Assembly: GCA_013152085.1 (NCBI GenBank)
Contig: JAADHC010000062.1
Location: forward strand, 1 to 33,381
Source: Chlorobiota bacterium
GTDB taxonomy: Bacteria; Bacteroidota; Bacteroidia; Bacteroidales; VadinHA17
Direction: 5' to 3'
Length of the DNA stretch: 33,381 nt
Below are positions 16,792 to 25,013 of the stretch, one piece after another; the stretch's first letter is position 1; each line of letters opens with the position of its first letter. A model generated the notes under the pieces. That model ran no database searches and had not been told where the DNA came from. It saw only the letters and a program-made list of their open reading frames with translations. Made by a program: the position numbers and the translations under genes.

Positions 16792-17520
16792 TTAATCTTT
16801 GAATACATCTTTCAGCACGGTAAGAGATTTGATTTTTCCCATTCCCTCCATGTGAATGTAATAATAATCAAGAACCACTTCGAGTAGTTTGTCGGTCCGT
16901 TCCTTATTTTTAGGTATTATTATTTTTTCTCCCAGCGGTGTACGAAGATAAGCATTAAAAAGCGCTGTCAGTGGTTCGTTTAGAATATCCGGATGTAAAG
17001 GAAGGGTTGCTGTGAAGATCCCTTCGCGAAGGTCGAAGATCCTGTTTTGTAAGGAATAATTATTGTGCGGATGAAAACCCAGGTATCGACACAAACGGAT
17101 CAGAAATGCCAGGTGGAAATCGGTAAAATTTTCTTCCATCTGGTCCAGTATCCGGAGGGATGCAAAGAGCCAGGAAAATAAAGGAGGATTATTTACTTCC
17201 TCGGAAAGTGTTTGTCGTAATACTTCGCTTAGAAAAAGAGCAATGGTGGATTTGCGGATATTGAACGGGATGGAATGATACGGATAATGAAACCGGACTT
17301 CTTTGATTTTTTGAAAATTCCGGCCGGGGATATAATATAAATCTGTTTCAAGAATATTTAAAGGCTGAAAATATGCAGGGAGTGTTCCTGTCTTTTTTCC
17401 GGATACCCCTTTTACCATAACTGACAGCCGTCCGTATTTTTCCGTATACAAATGCAGGATCAGCGAGGAGTCGCCGTATTTCAGCGTATAGAGAACAACA
17501 CCTTTGGTTTTTACCAACAT
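16792..17520 (-). CDS. recO: DNA repair protein RecO
   Basis: This 242-residue RecO loads RecA onto SSB-coated single-stranded DNA together with RecR in the RecFOR gap-repair pathway. The N-terminal OB-fold begins with MLVKTKGVVLYTLKYGDSSL, the standard RecO opening, followed by the strand LSVMVKGVSGKK (about 33-44). The helical C-terminal domain includes SEVLRQTLSEE and the conserved LIRLCRYLGFHP segment (about 144-155). The four-cysteine zinc motif found in some RecO proteins is absent. It is divergent from the cyclase gene at 17657, with 136 bases between them. Confidence 0.93.
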   Translation of the reverse strand: MLVKTKGVVLYTLKYGDSSLILHLYTEKYGRLSVMVKGVSGKKTGTLPAYFQPLNILETDLYYIPGRNFQKIKEVRFHYPYHSIPFNIRKSTIALFLSEVLRQTLSEEVNNPPLFSWLFASLRILDQMEENFTDFHLAFLIRLCRYLGFHPHNNYSLQNRIFDLREGIFTATLPLHPDILNEPLTALFNAYLRTPLGEKIIIPKNKERTDKLLEVVLDYYYIHMEGMGKIKSLTVLKDVFKD

Positions 17521-17656
17521 GATATCAAAATAGATCGTTAAATTTCAAAAAAATCAGTAATTTTCACAAAAAATTACTCTGAACCGATCTCATCATATGC
17601 ATCGGCGACGTTGATTTGCAAATTTTCAGACAAGGTATAGATAAAAACTTTTATAT

Positions 17657-19069
17657 ATGAGTTTGTCCAAAGAAAAAGAGTTGGTAAAACGTATTGCCAA
17701 ACTGGCTAAACAGAACCAGGAACTGGAAACCCAGATCAAGACCCTGCAAAAGCATAATGAAAAACTAATGCGGGAGAATGAGAAGCAAAAGGCGCTGCTG
17801 GAAAGCCTTTCTCCCGGGCTGGTGAAAAAAGGCATCCAGATCGAAAGCAAAATCCGGACGCTGCGTTTTGATATGGCAACGGTATTGTTTGCCGATATTC
17901 AGGGTTTTTCAAAACTGTCAGACGAGTCTGACTCGCAAGCCATCGTTGATAAGCTGGATGAAATTCTTTATGAGTTTGACCAGCTTGTCAAAAAGTATCA
18001 TATCGAAAAAATAAAAACCATTGGAGATACCTATATGTGTGCCGGCGGAGTTCCGGTAAAGAATATTACCAACCCGGTCGATGTGGTTATGGCCGCCATA
18101 GAAATGCACTATTATATCAGTCAGGTGAAGAAGGAAAACAGGGAGAAGGGGGGACAGGTATGGGATCTTAAACTGGGGATACATACCGGACCGGTTACTG
18201 CCAGCATGGCCGGGAAGAAAAAGGTGTCCTATGAAATTAAAGGGGATACGGTAAATACAGCATCAAGGATTGAATCTGCTGCGGAAGAAGGATCCGTCAT
18301 CATTTCGGTGATGACCTACGAGCTTGTAAAGGAGTTTTTCGTTTGTGAATATTACGGGAAAATGCCGGTGAAGTATAAGGGTGATCTGGATATGTATGTG
18401 GTCAGAGGTCTCAAACCGGAGTTTTCTGAGGATGGTGATGGCGTTACACCCAATAAAGCCTTTCGGATAAAATACGGCTTAATCCAGTTTACTGACTTAC
18501 AGGAAATGATCCTGGACAAACTGGAAAAAGAGTTGCCAAAATACCTGTACTATCACAATGTAAAGCATACCGTGGATGTGGTTACCGAAGTAGAATTGAT
18601 CGGATGGGCAGAAGGGGTTTCGGATGAAGAAATACTATTATTGAAAACTGCCGGTTTATTCCATGATGCAGGACATATTGTACAATATGACAATCATGAG
18701 TATTATGGTACGGTTATGGCCAGGGAAATGCTTCCGAAATATGGTTATACGCAGGACCAGATTGACCGGATTTGTGAGATAATCATGGCTACCAAGCTGC
18801 CTCCGCAGCCTAAAAACCTGTTGGAAGATATCATTTGTGACTCCGATCTGGATTACCTGGGGCGAACGGATTTTATCCCTGTGTCCAATACTTTATACAA
18901 AGAACTGCATGAGCAAAATAAGATCGGTACATTGAGTGAGTGGAATAAGCTGCAGGTAAAATTTATCTCGGGCCATCAGTATTTTACAAAAACAGCCCGA
19001 AGTTTACGAGAAGTAAACAAGCAAAAACAGATTGAACGGATTTCGAGTCTGATTACTGAAGACGAATAA
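17657..19069 (+). CDS. Class III adenylate/guanylate cyclase fused to HD domain
   Basis: This is a 470-residue soluble protein. A charged coiled coil (about 5-50) leads into a class III cyclase domain (about 72-255). Metal-binding Asp residues are D80 (LFADIQGFSKL) and D124 (IKTIGDTYMCAGG). The purine-specifying Lys is K120, and the transition-state residues are N200 and R204 (DTVNTASR). The second purine-specifying position, usually Asp in adenylate cyclases, is E193. A C-terminal HD domain (about 275-465) has H300/H304 (YHNVKHT), H336-D337 and H340 (GLFHDAGH) and D395/D397 (CDSDLDYLG), so its metal site looks complete. The HNxxH spacing resembles that of class I cyclic nucleotide phosphodiesterases, so one chain may both make and hydrolyse a nucleotide; this is inference. 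A membrane-bound paralogue lies at 23030. Its stop is four bases from the convergent porZ stop. Confidence 0.9.
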   Translation: MSLSKEKELVKRIAKLAKQNQELETQIKTLQKHNEKLMRENEKQKALLESLSPGLVKKGIQIESKIRTLRFDMATVLFADIQGFSKLSDESDSQAIVDKLDEILYEFDQLVKKYHIEKIKTIGDTYMCAGGVPVKNITNPVDVVMAAIEMHYYISQVKKENREKGGQVWDLKLGIHTGPVTASMAGKKKVSYEIKGDTVNTASRIESAAEEGSVIISVMTYELVKEFFVCEYYGKMPVKYKGDLDMYVVRGLKPEFSEDGDGVTPNKAFRIKYGLIQFTDLQEMILDKLEKELPKYLYYHNVKHTVDVVTEVELIGWAEGVSDEEILLLKTAGLFHDAGHIVQYDNHEYYGTVMAREMLPKYGYTQDQIDRICEIIMATKLPPQPKNLLEDIICDSDLDYLGRTDFIPVSNTLYKELHEQNKIGTLSEWNKLQVKFISGHQYFTKTARSLREVNKQKQIERISSLITEDE

Positions 19070-19073
19070 AATT

Positions 19074-21389
19074 TTATTTTACAACCAGGATTTTTGTTAC
19101 CTGTGTCTGAGATCCGTCATCATTTGAAATGAACACCAGGTAGATACCGGTATTGACCTCCCTGCCATCCATATTTTTCCTGTTCCAGAAAGCCTGCCCT
19201 CCCAGAGAACGGGTTTCAAAGACCAGGTTCCCGCTGATATCTGTAATTTTAACATTTACACCTTCGGATAATCCGGTTATGGTTACTTTACCCTGCCATC
19301 CTTCACGAACCGGATTAGGGAAAGCATAGACACTTTCAAGATTTTGTGCCGGTTTTGTAGCGGAACCACGATAAGAGATCACCCCTTTATCAGTGGCAAA
19401 AAAAACCTCCCCGTTTTCAGGTTCGATGGCGATGCTGTAGATGAGGTTTGAAGGCAGGGGACTGTTAGCGGTATTAAAGTTGAGAATTTTTTCGGTCCCA
19501 TCGGGTGAAATCAGGAAAACACCGGCTTTTTCGGTACCAAACCATTTTCTGTCTGCCCCATCGATGGCAATAGTATTAATTTTTTCGGTACTAAGCAGGT
19601 AATCTGCCAGGCCGGATCCATCTTTCCTGGGTACCAGAATACGTTGGGCTGTTGCGCCGTTTTCCTCAAAAATCCGGCCGGGGTTAAAATATACCAGTGG
19701 TCCCTGCGAAGTTCCTACCCAAATATAGCCGGAACGGTCTTCAGCAAGACAATACACATCATTATGAGACTGACCTTCCTGGTCAATAACCGAGATTTTC
19801 TTAAAACGGTCATCATCGATATTCTTTGGGGTATTGTTGTCATCAAAAATAAAAAGTCCGTATCCTCTGGGCAGTTGTACCCATTTTGTTCCGTTTTGTG
19901 AGATAAGAATATTGCCAATGGTAGGAGCATTGATATAAGGTCCGTATGGAATGCTTATCCAGGAATCATCATCGGTTTTTACCGAAATGGGTTCATTAAC
20001 GCCGGTATTGGTTACCCATAAACGGTGCTGGGAGTCAAAAGCCATTCCACCGATCCTTACAAAAGGACTACCGGGAATAATACTCTGGAGCGAAGAATTA
20101 TCTTCATTCCAGGTTTTGATTAATTGCAGATCATTAAAAACCAGTATGCCATAACCCCAGGTAGCAGCATACATTCGCTGGTCATTTAACGGATCCGGGA
20201 TCACCTGAACGATATCCCTGATATCCAAATTAATTATCGAGTGCCAAAACCCCTGTGAATACGTATAAAGCAAACCATTTCGAAAAATATTATTCCATGC
20301 GACATCTCTGCCTCCGCCTGCTACGGCAAGATGATCCTTCCAGGCACTGAGGGTAAAAGCGTCATCCGTATAGGGACCATTAGGATAACTGCTCTCAAAT
20401 CCTGAGAAATCAGCCGATGAAATCAACCCTCCTTCGTGATTGGCGATACGCAGGATTCCTTCAGAATCGATAAGGGCATCCCGGATATGTGATGATGTAA
20501 TGGTCAGATCATCAATTACATACTCTGAGTTAAGATACTGATCGTATATATGTAGTTTTTTCGAAGAGGATATCAGCAAATATCCGTTGATAAATTTTAT
20601 TGAATGGTGCTTGAGCAACGGTTCGGCCAGAAACGGAACCCAGGTATTTCCATCATACAGGTAAAGCGTATCCTGAGCCATGGATTCATCTGAGCGGTTA
20701 GCCAGAAGATTATTTTGTACGGCGATAATATGGTTATATTTCCGGTTGGGGGAGGGAGCAGTGGTAAGATGTTCCCAGGCTTCGTAATAAACCAGGTTCT
20801 GACTCTCTTCCGGAGCACGGTAAATCCCATTGGCAGTGGCTGCATAAAAAAATGATCCGAACCGAATAAATCCGAAAATTTCCAGAGGATTGCCATTTTC
20901 ACCGATATAATAAGTATCCTTGATCTCATTTTTCTTAAGATTAAGGACAATAACGCCAAACGAAGTTGAAAGATAGGCAAAGGATCCGACAACAGTAATA
21001 TCATTAATTTTTTTAATGCCGGGAATTACTTTTCTGTAAATGTCATTGATGTTCTTGATTCCCGAATCATTTATCAGATCAATATTCGTGTTTTCGTAAG
21101 CCAGTATCAGGGTGTTTACCTCCGGGGCATAAGCCATGGCTGATATGCCGTGATCAGAAAGCCCCTGTACCCTGGAAAGGGTATGCATACCATTACTTTT
21201 TTTGTCCAGATAAAACAAGCCACCTTCTGTACTGCAATATATTTTTCCCGGTGTTTCCTCCACGCGCAGTGCATGGCTATATGAATAGTGATCCCGCCAC
21301 GTTCCTACCGGAATTTGTGCATTAAGGCAGTGTGAAATAAAAACCGGAAGAATGATAAAAAAAGGAAAGAATTGTATGATTTGTTTCAT
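19074..21389 (-). CDS. porZ: Type IX secretion system protein PorZ
   Basis: This 771-residue secreted protein has a signal peptide (1 to about 24, ending FISHCLNA). The mature N-terminus IPVGTWRDHYSYSHALRVEE is characteristic of PorZ. The body consists of beta-propeller repeats with phrases such as IYCSTEGGLFYLDK, FYAATANGIYRAP, IWVGTSQGPLVYF and RKWFGTEKAGVFLI. The final ~80 residues form a T9SS C-terminal domain: VYAFPNPVREGWQGKVTI, then the DISGNLVFE strand and a NTGIYLVFI strand ending in KILVVK. In Porphyromonas gingivalis PorZ belongs to the surface attachment complex with the sortase PorU and helps attach cargo to A-LPS. Its presence implies that this organism runs T9SS. It is followed by convergent cyclase DNA and lies downstream of rdgB in the same orientation. 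Confidence 0.9.
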   Translation of the reverse strand: MKQIIQFFPFFIILPVFISHCLNAQIPVGTWRDHYSYSHALRVEETPGKIYCSTEGGLFYLDKKSNGMHTLSRVQGLSDHGISAMAYAPEVNTLILAYENTNIDLINDSGIKNINDIYRKVIPGIKKINDITVVGSFAYLSTSFGVIVLNLKKNEIKDTYYIGENGNPLEIFGFIRFGSFFYAATANGIYRAPEESQNLVYYEAWEHLTTAPSPNRKYNHIIAVQNNLLANRSDESMAQDTLYLYDGNTWVPFLAEPLLKHHSIKFINGYLLISSSKKLHIYDQYLNSEYVIDDLTITSSHIRDALIDSEGILRIANHEGGLISSADFSGFESSYPNGPYTDDAFTLSAWKDHLAVAGGGRDVAWNNIFRNGLLYTYSQGFWHSIINLDIRDIVQVIPDPLNDQRMYAATWGYGILVFNDLQLIKTWNEDNSSLQSIIPGSPFVRIGGMAFDSQHRLWVTNTGVNEPISVKTDDDSWISIPYGPYINAPTIGNILISQNGTKWVQLPRGYGLFIFDDNNTPKNIDDDRFKKISVIDQEGQSHNDVYCLAEDRSGYIWVGTSQGPLVYFNPGRIFEENGATAQRILVPRKDGSGLADYLLSTEKINTIAIDGADRKWFGTEKAGVFLISPDGTEKILNFNTANSPLPSNLIYSIAIEPENGEVFFATDKGVISYRGSATKPAQNLESVYAFPNPVREGWQGKVTITGLSEGVNVKITDISGNLVFETRSLGGQAFWNRKNMDGREVNTGIYLVFISNDDGSQTQVTKILVVK

Positions 21390-21460
21390 CTGTAACCTAA
21401 AACATCAGATATTTATTTTTAGTATATAACATTGAATTCTGAAAACATACCGGAACTATT

Positions 21461-22045
21461 TCAGACAAAATGATTTTTCAGATACTCATCGAGTTTGGCA
21501 AAAGCATGTGCCCGGTGTGAGATTTTATTCTTAATGCTGAGCGGAAGCTGTGCAAAAGATTTGTCGTAACCATTGGGAATGAATACCGGGTCGTAGCCAA
21601 ATCCGTGTTTTCCCCTGGGGACTGTATCAATCATTCCGTTTACCATTCCTTCGAACAGCATCTCTTTGTCTGTGTCCCACCGGAGTGCAATAATGGTCCG
21701 AAACCGGGCTTTACGGTTTTCAATATCTTTGAGTTCACGAAGGATTTTCCGGATATTTGCCTGGTCGTTCTGGTCATTTCCGGCATAACGAGCAGAAAAT
21801 ACGCCGGGTTTGTTATTCAGACTTTCAACCTCGAGGCCGGTGTCATCAGCAAAAGTTGGAATTCCGCATACTGCAAAGACAATCCGTGCTTTTTCCGAAG
21901 CATTTTCCTCAAGAGTGTTATGGTCTTCAGGGATTTCTTCATGGAAAGCAATATCTTTAAGGCTCAGCAATCGGAAAGGTCTGCCGATGAGTTTACGGAT
22001 TTCTTTTAGTTTATGGTTGTTGTTGGTTGCAAAAACGATATCCAT
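21461..22045 (-). CDS. rdgB: XTP/dITP diphosphatase (RdgB/HAM1 family)
   Basis: This is 194 residues from ATG 22045 (MDIVFATNNNHKLKEI), the usual family start. An in-frame ATG at 22066 would add seven residues. It hydrolyses XTP, dITP and ITP to monophosphates, keeping deaminated purines out of DNA and RNA. Motifs are the N-terminal substrate loop ATNNNHKLKEI, the metal-binding DDTGLEVESLNNKPGVFSAR with ARYAG just after it, GFGYDPVFIPNGY and the C-terminal SHRAHA. The length is that of a complete protein. It sits between the universal stress gene and porZ, all on the minus strand with 60-70 base gaps, so the three may share a transcript. Confidence 0.94.
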   Translation of the reverse strand: MDIVFATNNNHKLKEIRKLIGRPFRLLSLKDIAFHEEIPEDHNTLEENASEKARIVFAVCGIPTFADDTGLEVESLNNKPGVFSARYAGNDQNDQANIRKILRELKDIENRKARFRTIIALRWDTDKEMLFEGMVNGMIDTVPRGKHGFGYDPVFIPNGYDKSFAQLPLSIKNKISHRAHAFAKLDEYLKNHFV

Positions 22046-22109
22046 ATCAGAAAAAAACAAGGACATGAATCCTTGTTCTATAGGTTAGAGTTTAGATTTT
22101 CAGAAATGA

Positions 22110-22949
22110 TTATCCACCCATGGCAGAAAATCCCCCCATACGTCGTAATGAAGGATCAGGGTTAACACACATTACGGGGATTTTTTCACTGTTCGCAATG
22201 ATGTGTTGCTCGTCGGCACCCAGGGCATAATCGGCAATGGAAATATCCCTCGTTGTCATCACCAGGATCATATCTGCTTTAGATTGTTTTGCATAATCAA
22301 TAGTTTCCTGATAAAACTTCTTTTTCCCGGGAGCTGTATAGATTTCATATTTAATGTTTTTCCCTTCCATATACTTACGGGCGAAAACCAGGTTATTTTT
22401 CACCTTTGCTTTGAATATCCGGTCTTTAGGATCCTGTTTGATGATGAAAAACTTGGTTTTATAATAATTGTACAGGTAGTTGACCCATTGCATTTTTTCT
22501 TTGTTTTCGGTCCGAAAATCAATCGGGAAAACGATATTTTCAAATTTCTTTGCCTCCGGAGGATTCTGTACGATAATAAAAGGAACCGTAGAGTTTACAA
22601 CGACTTTCAATGCCCAGCTACCGGTTAATTTTTGTATTCCTTTTCTGCCGTGAGTTCCCATGATAACCAGGTTGGCATCGACTTCGGAAGCAATTTCTCC
22701 AATATCCTTGAAGATACTTCCTTCACGGACAATATATTTTAGTTGGATGAAATGTTGTTTAAAAGTTTTCTCACAGATGTCCTGACATTTTAACTCGGCT
22801 GCAGGGATGTCTTTTGCATCCTTTGCAATATGCACAATGTAGATCGGGTTTTCCATAATTTTGGAAATAACCATCGCATGTTCAAGGGCATAATCCCCAA
22901 TCTTCGTAAAATCATGCGGTACTACAATGGTTTTTTCACTTTCTGCCAT
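22110..22949 (-). CDS. Tandem universal stress protein (UspA family)
   Basis: This 279-residue protein has two UspA-like domains, about 5-132 and 137-272. The first begins KTIVVPHDFTKIGDYALEHA and contains the nucleotide-binding stretch MGTHGRKGIQKLTGS. This is close to the G-2x-G-9x-G(S/T) ATP motif but with eight rather than nine residues in the second gap. The second begins ENIVFPIDFRTEN and ends its fifth strand with MTTRDISIADYALG, where the glycine-rich loop is absent, so only the first domain is a candidate ATP binder. Such proteins are typically stress-induced and cytoplasmic. It is divergent from the membrane-bound cyclase-HD gene at 23030, with 80 bases between them, suggesting a shared control region. 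Confidence 0.9.
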   Translation of the reverse strand: MAESEKTIVVPHDFTKIGDYALEHAMVISKIMENPIYIVHIAKDAKDIPAAELKCQDICEKTFKQHFIQLKYIVREGSIFKDIGEIASEVDANLVIMGTHGRKGIQKLTGSWALKVVVNSTVPFIIVQNPPEAKKFENIVFPIDFRTENKEKMQWVNYLYNYYKTKFFIIKQDPKDRIFKAKVKNNLVFARKYMEGKNIKYEIYTAPGKKKFYQETIDYAKQSKADMILVMTTRDISIADYALGADEQHIIANSEKIPVMCVNPDPSLRRMGGFSAMGG

Positions 22950-23029
22950 GGCTTTCTTATTGTTGGTTAGAAATCAATAAATATAATTAATTTTGAGCAT
23001 CAAGATCAATCCCTATTGTGTACCAAGTT

Positions 23030-24895
23030 ATGAAATTTTCTTTTAACCGTATAAATCTTAAGAATATTTTTTTTGTTTTCCTTGTTCTGTTGATAACGGG
23101 ATGGTCTGTAAAAAGTCAATCCGGTCAATTATTCAGGCCGGGAATAAAAATTTTTCGTATTGGTACAGATACGCTTATTTATCATTCTGAGGTAAACCGA
23201 CAAAAGTATTATAACCCTGTTTTTTCATTTCGTTCAAGGGTGCTGTATTTTGAAATCGATACGTCATCTCAACCCAGGGATGCTGTTTATGAATATTTTC
23301 TGGAAGGTCTTAATCGGGGATTTCAGTCTCCTACCTATTATCCCGTAAAGGAATATACTAACCTTGCGTATGGGGAATACATCTTTCATGTAAGAGAAAA
23401 TATTGACCATCAGATTATTGATGTACTGGATTATCCTTTCAGGATATTACCCCCTTTTTATCGCACATATCTGGCTTATGTTTTTTATTTACTTTTTATC
23501 GTTCTTTTATCATGGAGTGTGGCACGTAGCAGAAATTATCAATTTGCCAAACAGCGTTATCAACTCGAGCGACTGATCAATGAGCGGACTCATGAGCTTT
23601 TAAAGGAAAAAGATCGTACAGAAGATTTGTTGGCGAATGTCTTGCCGAAAGGGACAGCAGATGAGATAAAAACCACCGGGAGGGCTACAAAGAAAAAGTT
23701 TCAAATGGTTACGGTGTTGTTTTCGGACATTCAGGGATTTACAAAGATTGCAGAATCAATGAACCCGGAAATACTCATCGATGAACTGGATAAATTTTTC
23801 TTCCATTTTGATTCGGTTGCGGAAAAATACAATATTGAAAAAATCAAAACAATTGGAGATGCGTACATGTGTGCCGGAGGAATTCCTGAAAAAAACCGAA
23901 CTAATCCTGTTGAGGTTGTATTGGCAGCACTGGAGATGCAGCAATATATGATCCGTCTTAAGCAGGAACTTTCCAACAAACATAATCAGGTATGGGATAT
24001 CCGCATAGGAATACACACTGGCCCGGTAGTGGCAGGGGTGGTCGGACATAAAAAACTTTCTTATGATATTTGGGGAGATACGGTAAATACAGCCAGCCGG
24101 ATGGAATCATCGGGAGAAGCCGGGAAAATAAATATTTCCGGATCAACTTATCAATTGGTTAAAGATTATTTCAATTGTGAATATCGCGGGAAAATGCCGG
24201 TAAAATATAAGGGTGAGATTGATATGTATTTTGTCAATGGTATCCGGCCTGAACTTTCGGGAGACAGTATGGTGGTCCCGGGTAAAAAGTTTATTACCCG
24301 GCTGCAGTTGTTACGCTTACAGGATCTTGAAGAATATGTCGTTACCAGGATGGAGGAAGAGATTCCACATAATCTGGCATTTCATAATATCAAACACACC
24401 ATACAGGTTTATACAATAGTTGAACTTCTTGGGCGTGCCGAAGGTGTTAGTGATGAAGCAATGTTACTTTTGCGAACGGCAGCACTATTGTACGACCTGG
24501 GATATCTTACCAAACCGGACAATCATCTGGAAGCCAGTTGTGATTATGCTTTTGACTTATTACCTAAATATCAGTATGGCGAAGAACAAATCAAGGAAGT
24601 TTGCAAACTGATTTCATCCACAAAGCATCCTTACAACCCTGAAACCCTTTTACAGAAAATTATTTGTGACGCTAATTATAATTACCTGGGCCGTGTTGAT
24701 TTTGCAGATGCTGCTGCCCTCTTATGGCAGGAGGAAAAAAGCAGAAACCAGGCGTTGACTTTTACGGAGTGGAAAAAGAAAATGCGGATACTTATTAATA
24801 AATATGAATATCATACCGAAACGGCAAGAAAGCTGCGTAATGTTGACAAATCCGAGCAACTTTCCCTGATACGGGACATGAAAGAGAACCATTGA
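23030..24895 (+). CDS. Membrane-bound Y_Y_Y-sensor class III cyclase with degenerate HD domain
   Basis: This is 621 residues from ATG 23030; a GTG at 23018 would add four. A hydrophobic N-terminus (about 11-28) precedes an extracytoplasmic Y_Y_Y-type domain (about 65-142, YEYFLEGLNRGF, KEYTNLAYGEYIFHVR). A membrane helix follows (148-166), then a coiled linker leading into a class III cyclase (222-410). Catalytic residues look complete: D233 (FSDIQGFTKI), D277 (IKTIGDAYMCAGG), K273, D346 (YDIWGDTVN), N353, R357. The K/D pair predicts ATP as substrate. The C-terminal HD-like domain (430-615) aligns with that of the 17657 protein but reads LLYDLGYL where that one has LFHDAGH. H336 becomes Y488, H340 becomes Y492 and D397 becomes N549. 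It is therefore probably unable to bind metal and may be regulatory. Confidence 0.92.
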   Translation: MKFSFNRINLKNIFFVFLVLLITGWSVKSQSGQLFRPGIKIFRIGTDTLIYHSEVNRQKYYNPVFSFRSRVLYFEIDTSSQPRDAVYEYFLEGLNRGFQSPTYYPVKEYTNLAYGEYIFHVRENIDHQIIDVLDYPFRILPPFYRTYLAYVFYLLFIVLLSWSVARSRNYQFAKQRYQLERLINERTHELLKEKDRTEDLLANVLPKGTADEIKTTGRATKKKFQMVTVLFSDIQGFTKIAESMNPEILIDELDKFFFHFDSVAEKYNIEKIKTIGDAYMCAGGIPEKNRTNPVEVVLAALEMQQYMIRLKQELSNKHNQVWDIRIGIHTGPVVAGVVGHKKLSYDIWGDTVNTASRMESSGEAGKINISGSTYQLVKDYFNCEYRGKMPVKYKGEIDMYFVNGIRPELSGDSMVVPGKKFITRLQLLRLQDLEEYVVTRMEEEIPHNLAFHNIKHTIQVYTIVELLGRAEGVSDEAMLLLRTAALLYDLGYLTKPDNHLEASCDYAFDLLPKYQYGEEQIKEVCKLISSTKHPYNPETLLQKIICDANYNYLGRVDFADAAALLWQEEKSRNQALTFTEWKKKMRILINKYEYHTETARKLRNVDKSEQLSLIRDMKENH

Positions 24896-24948
24896 TTCTC
24901 TCAGGTAGAAAAAATGTAACAACTTGATGATGAAAAAACAAAAATCAG

Positions 24949-24979
24949 TGTGAATTTTATACTGAATACCATACTTTTG
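24949..24979 (+). promoter_or_regulatory. Candidate promoter of the ilvE-queA run
   Basis: TACTTTTG at 24972-24979 matches the Bacteroidetes -7 consensus exactly. TGTG at 24949-24952 is a 3/4 match to the -33 TTTG with the standard 19-base spacer. Transcription would begin near 24985, giving a leader of about 30 bases before ATG 25014. This is the best-spaced promoter candidate in the window. Confidence 0.55.
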
Positions 24980-25013
24980 TCGCTAATGTTTAATCAATAA
25001 ATAATTTTCGGAT

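Noticed and set aside
22203-22628. 141-codon plus-strand ORF
   Set aside because: Antisense shadow of the universal stress protein gene.
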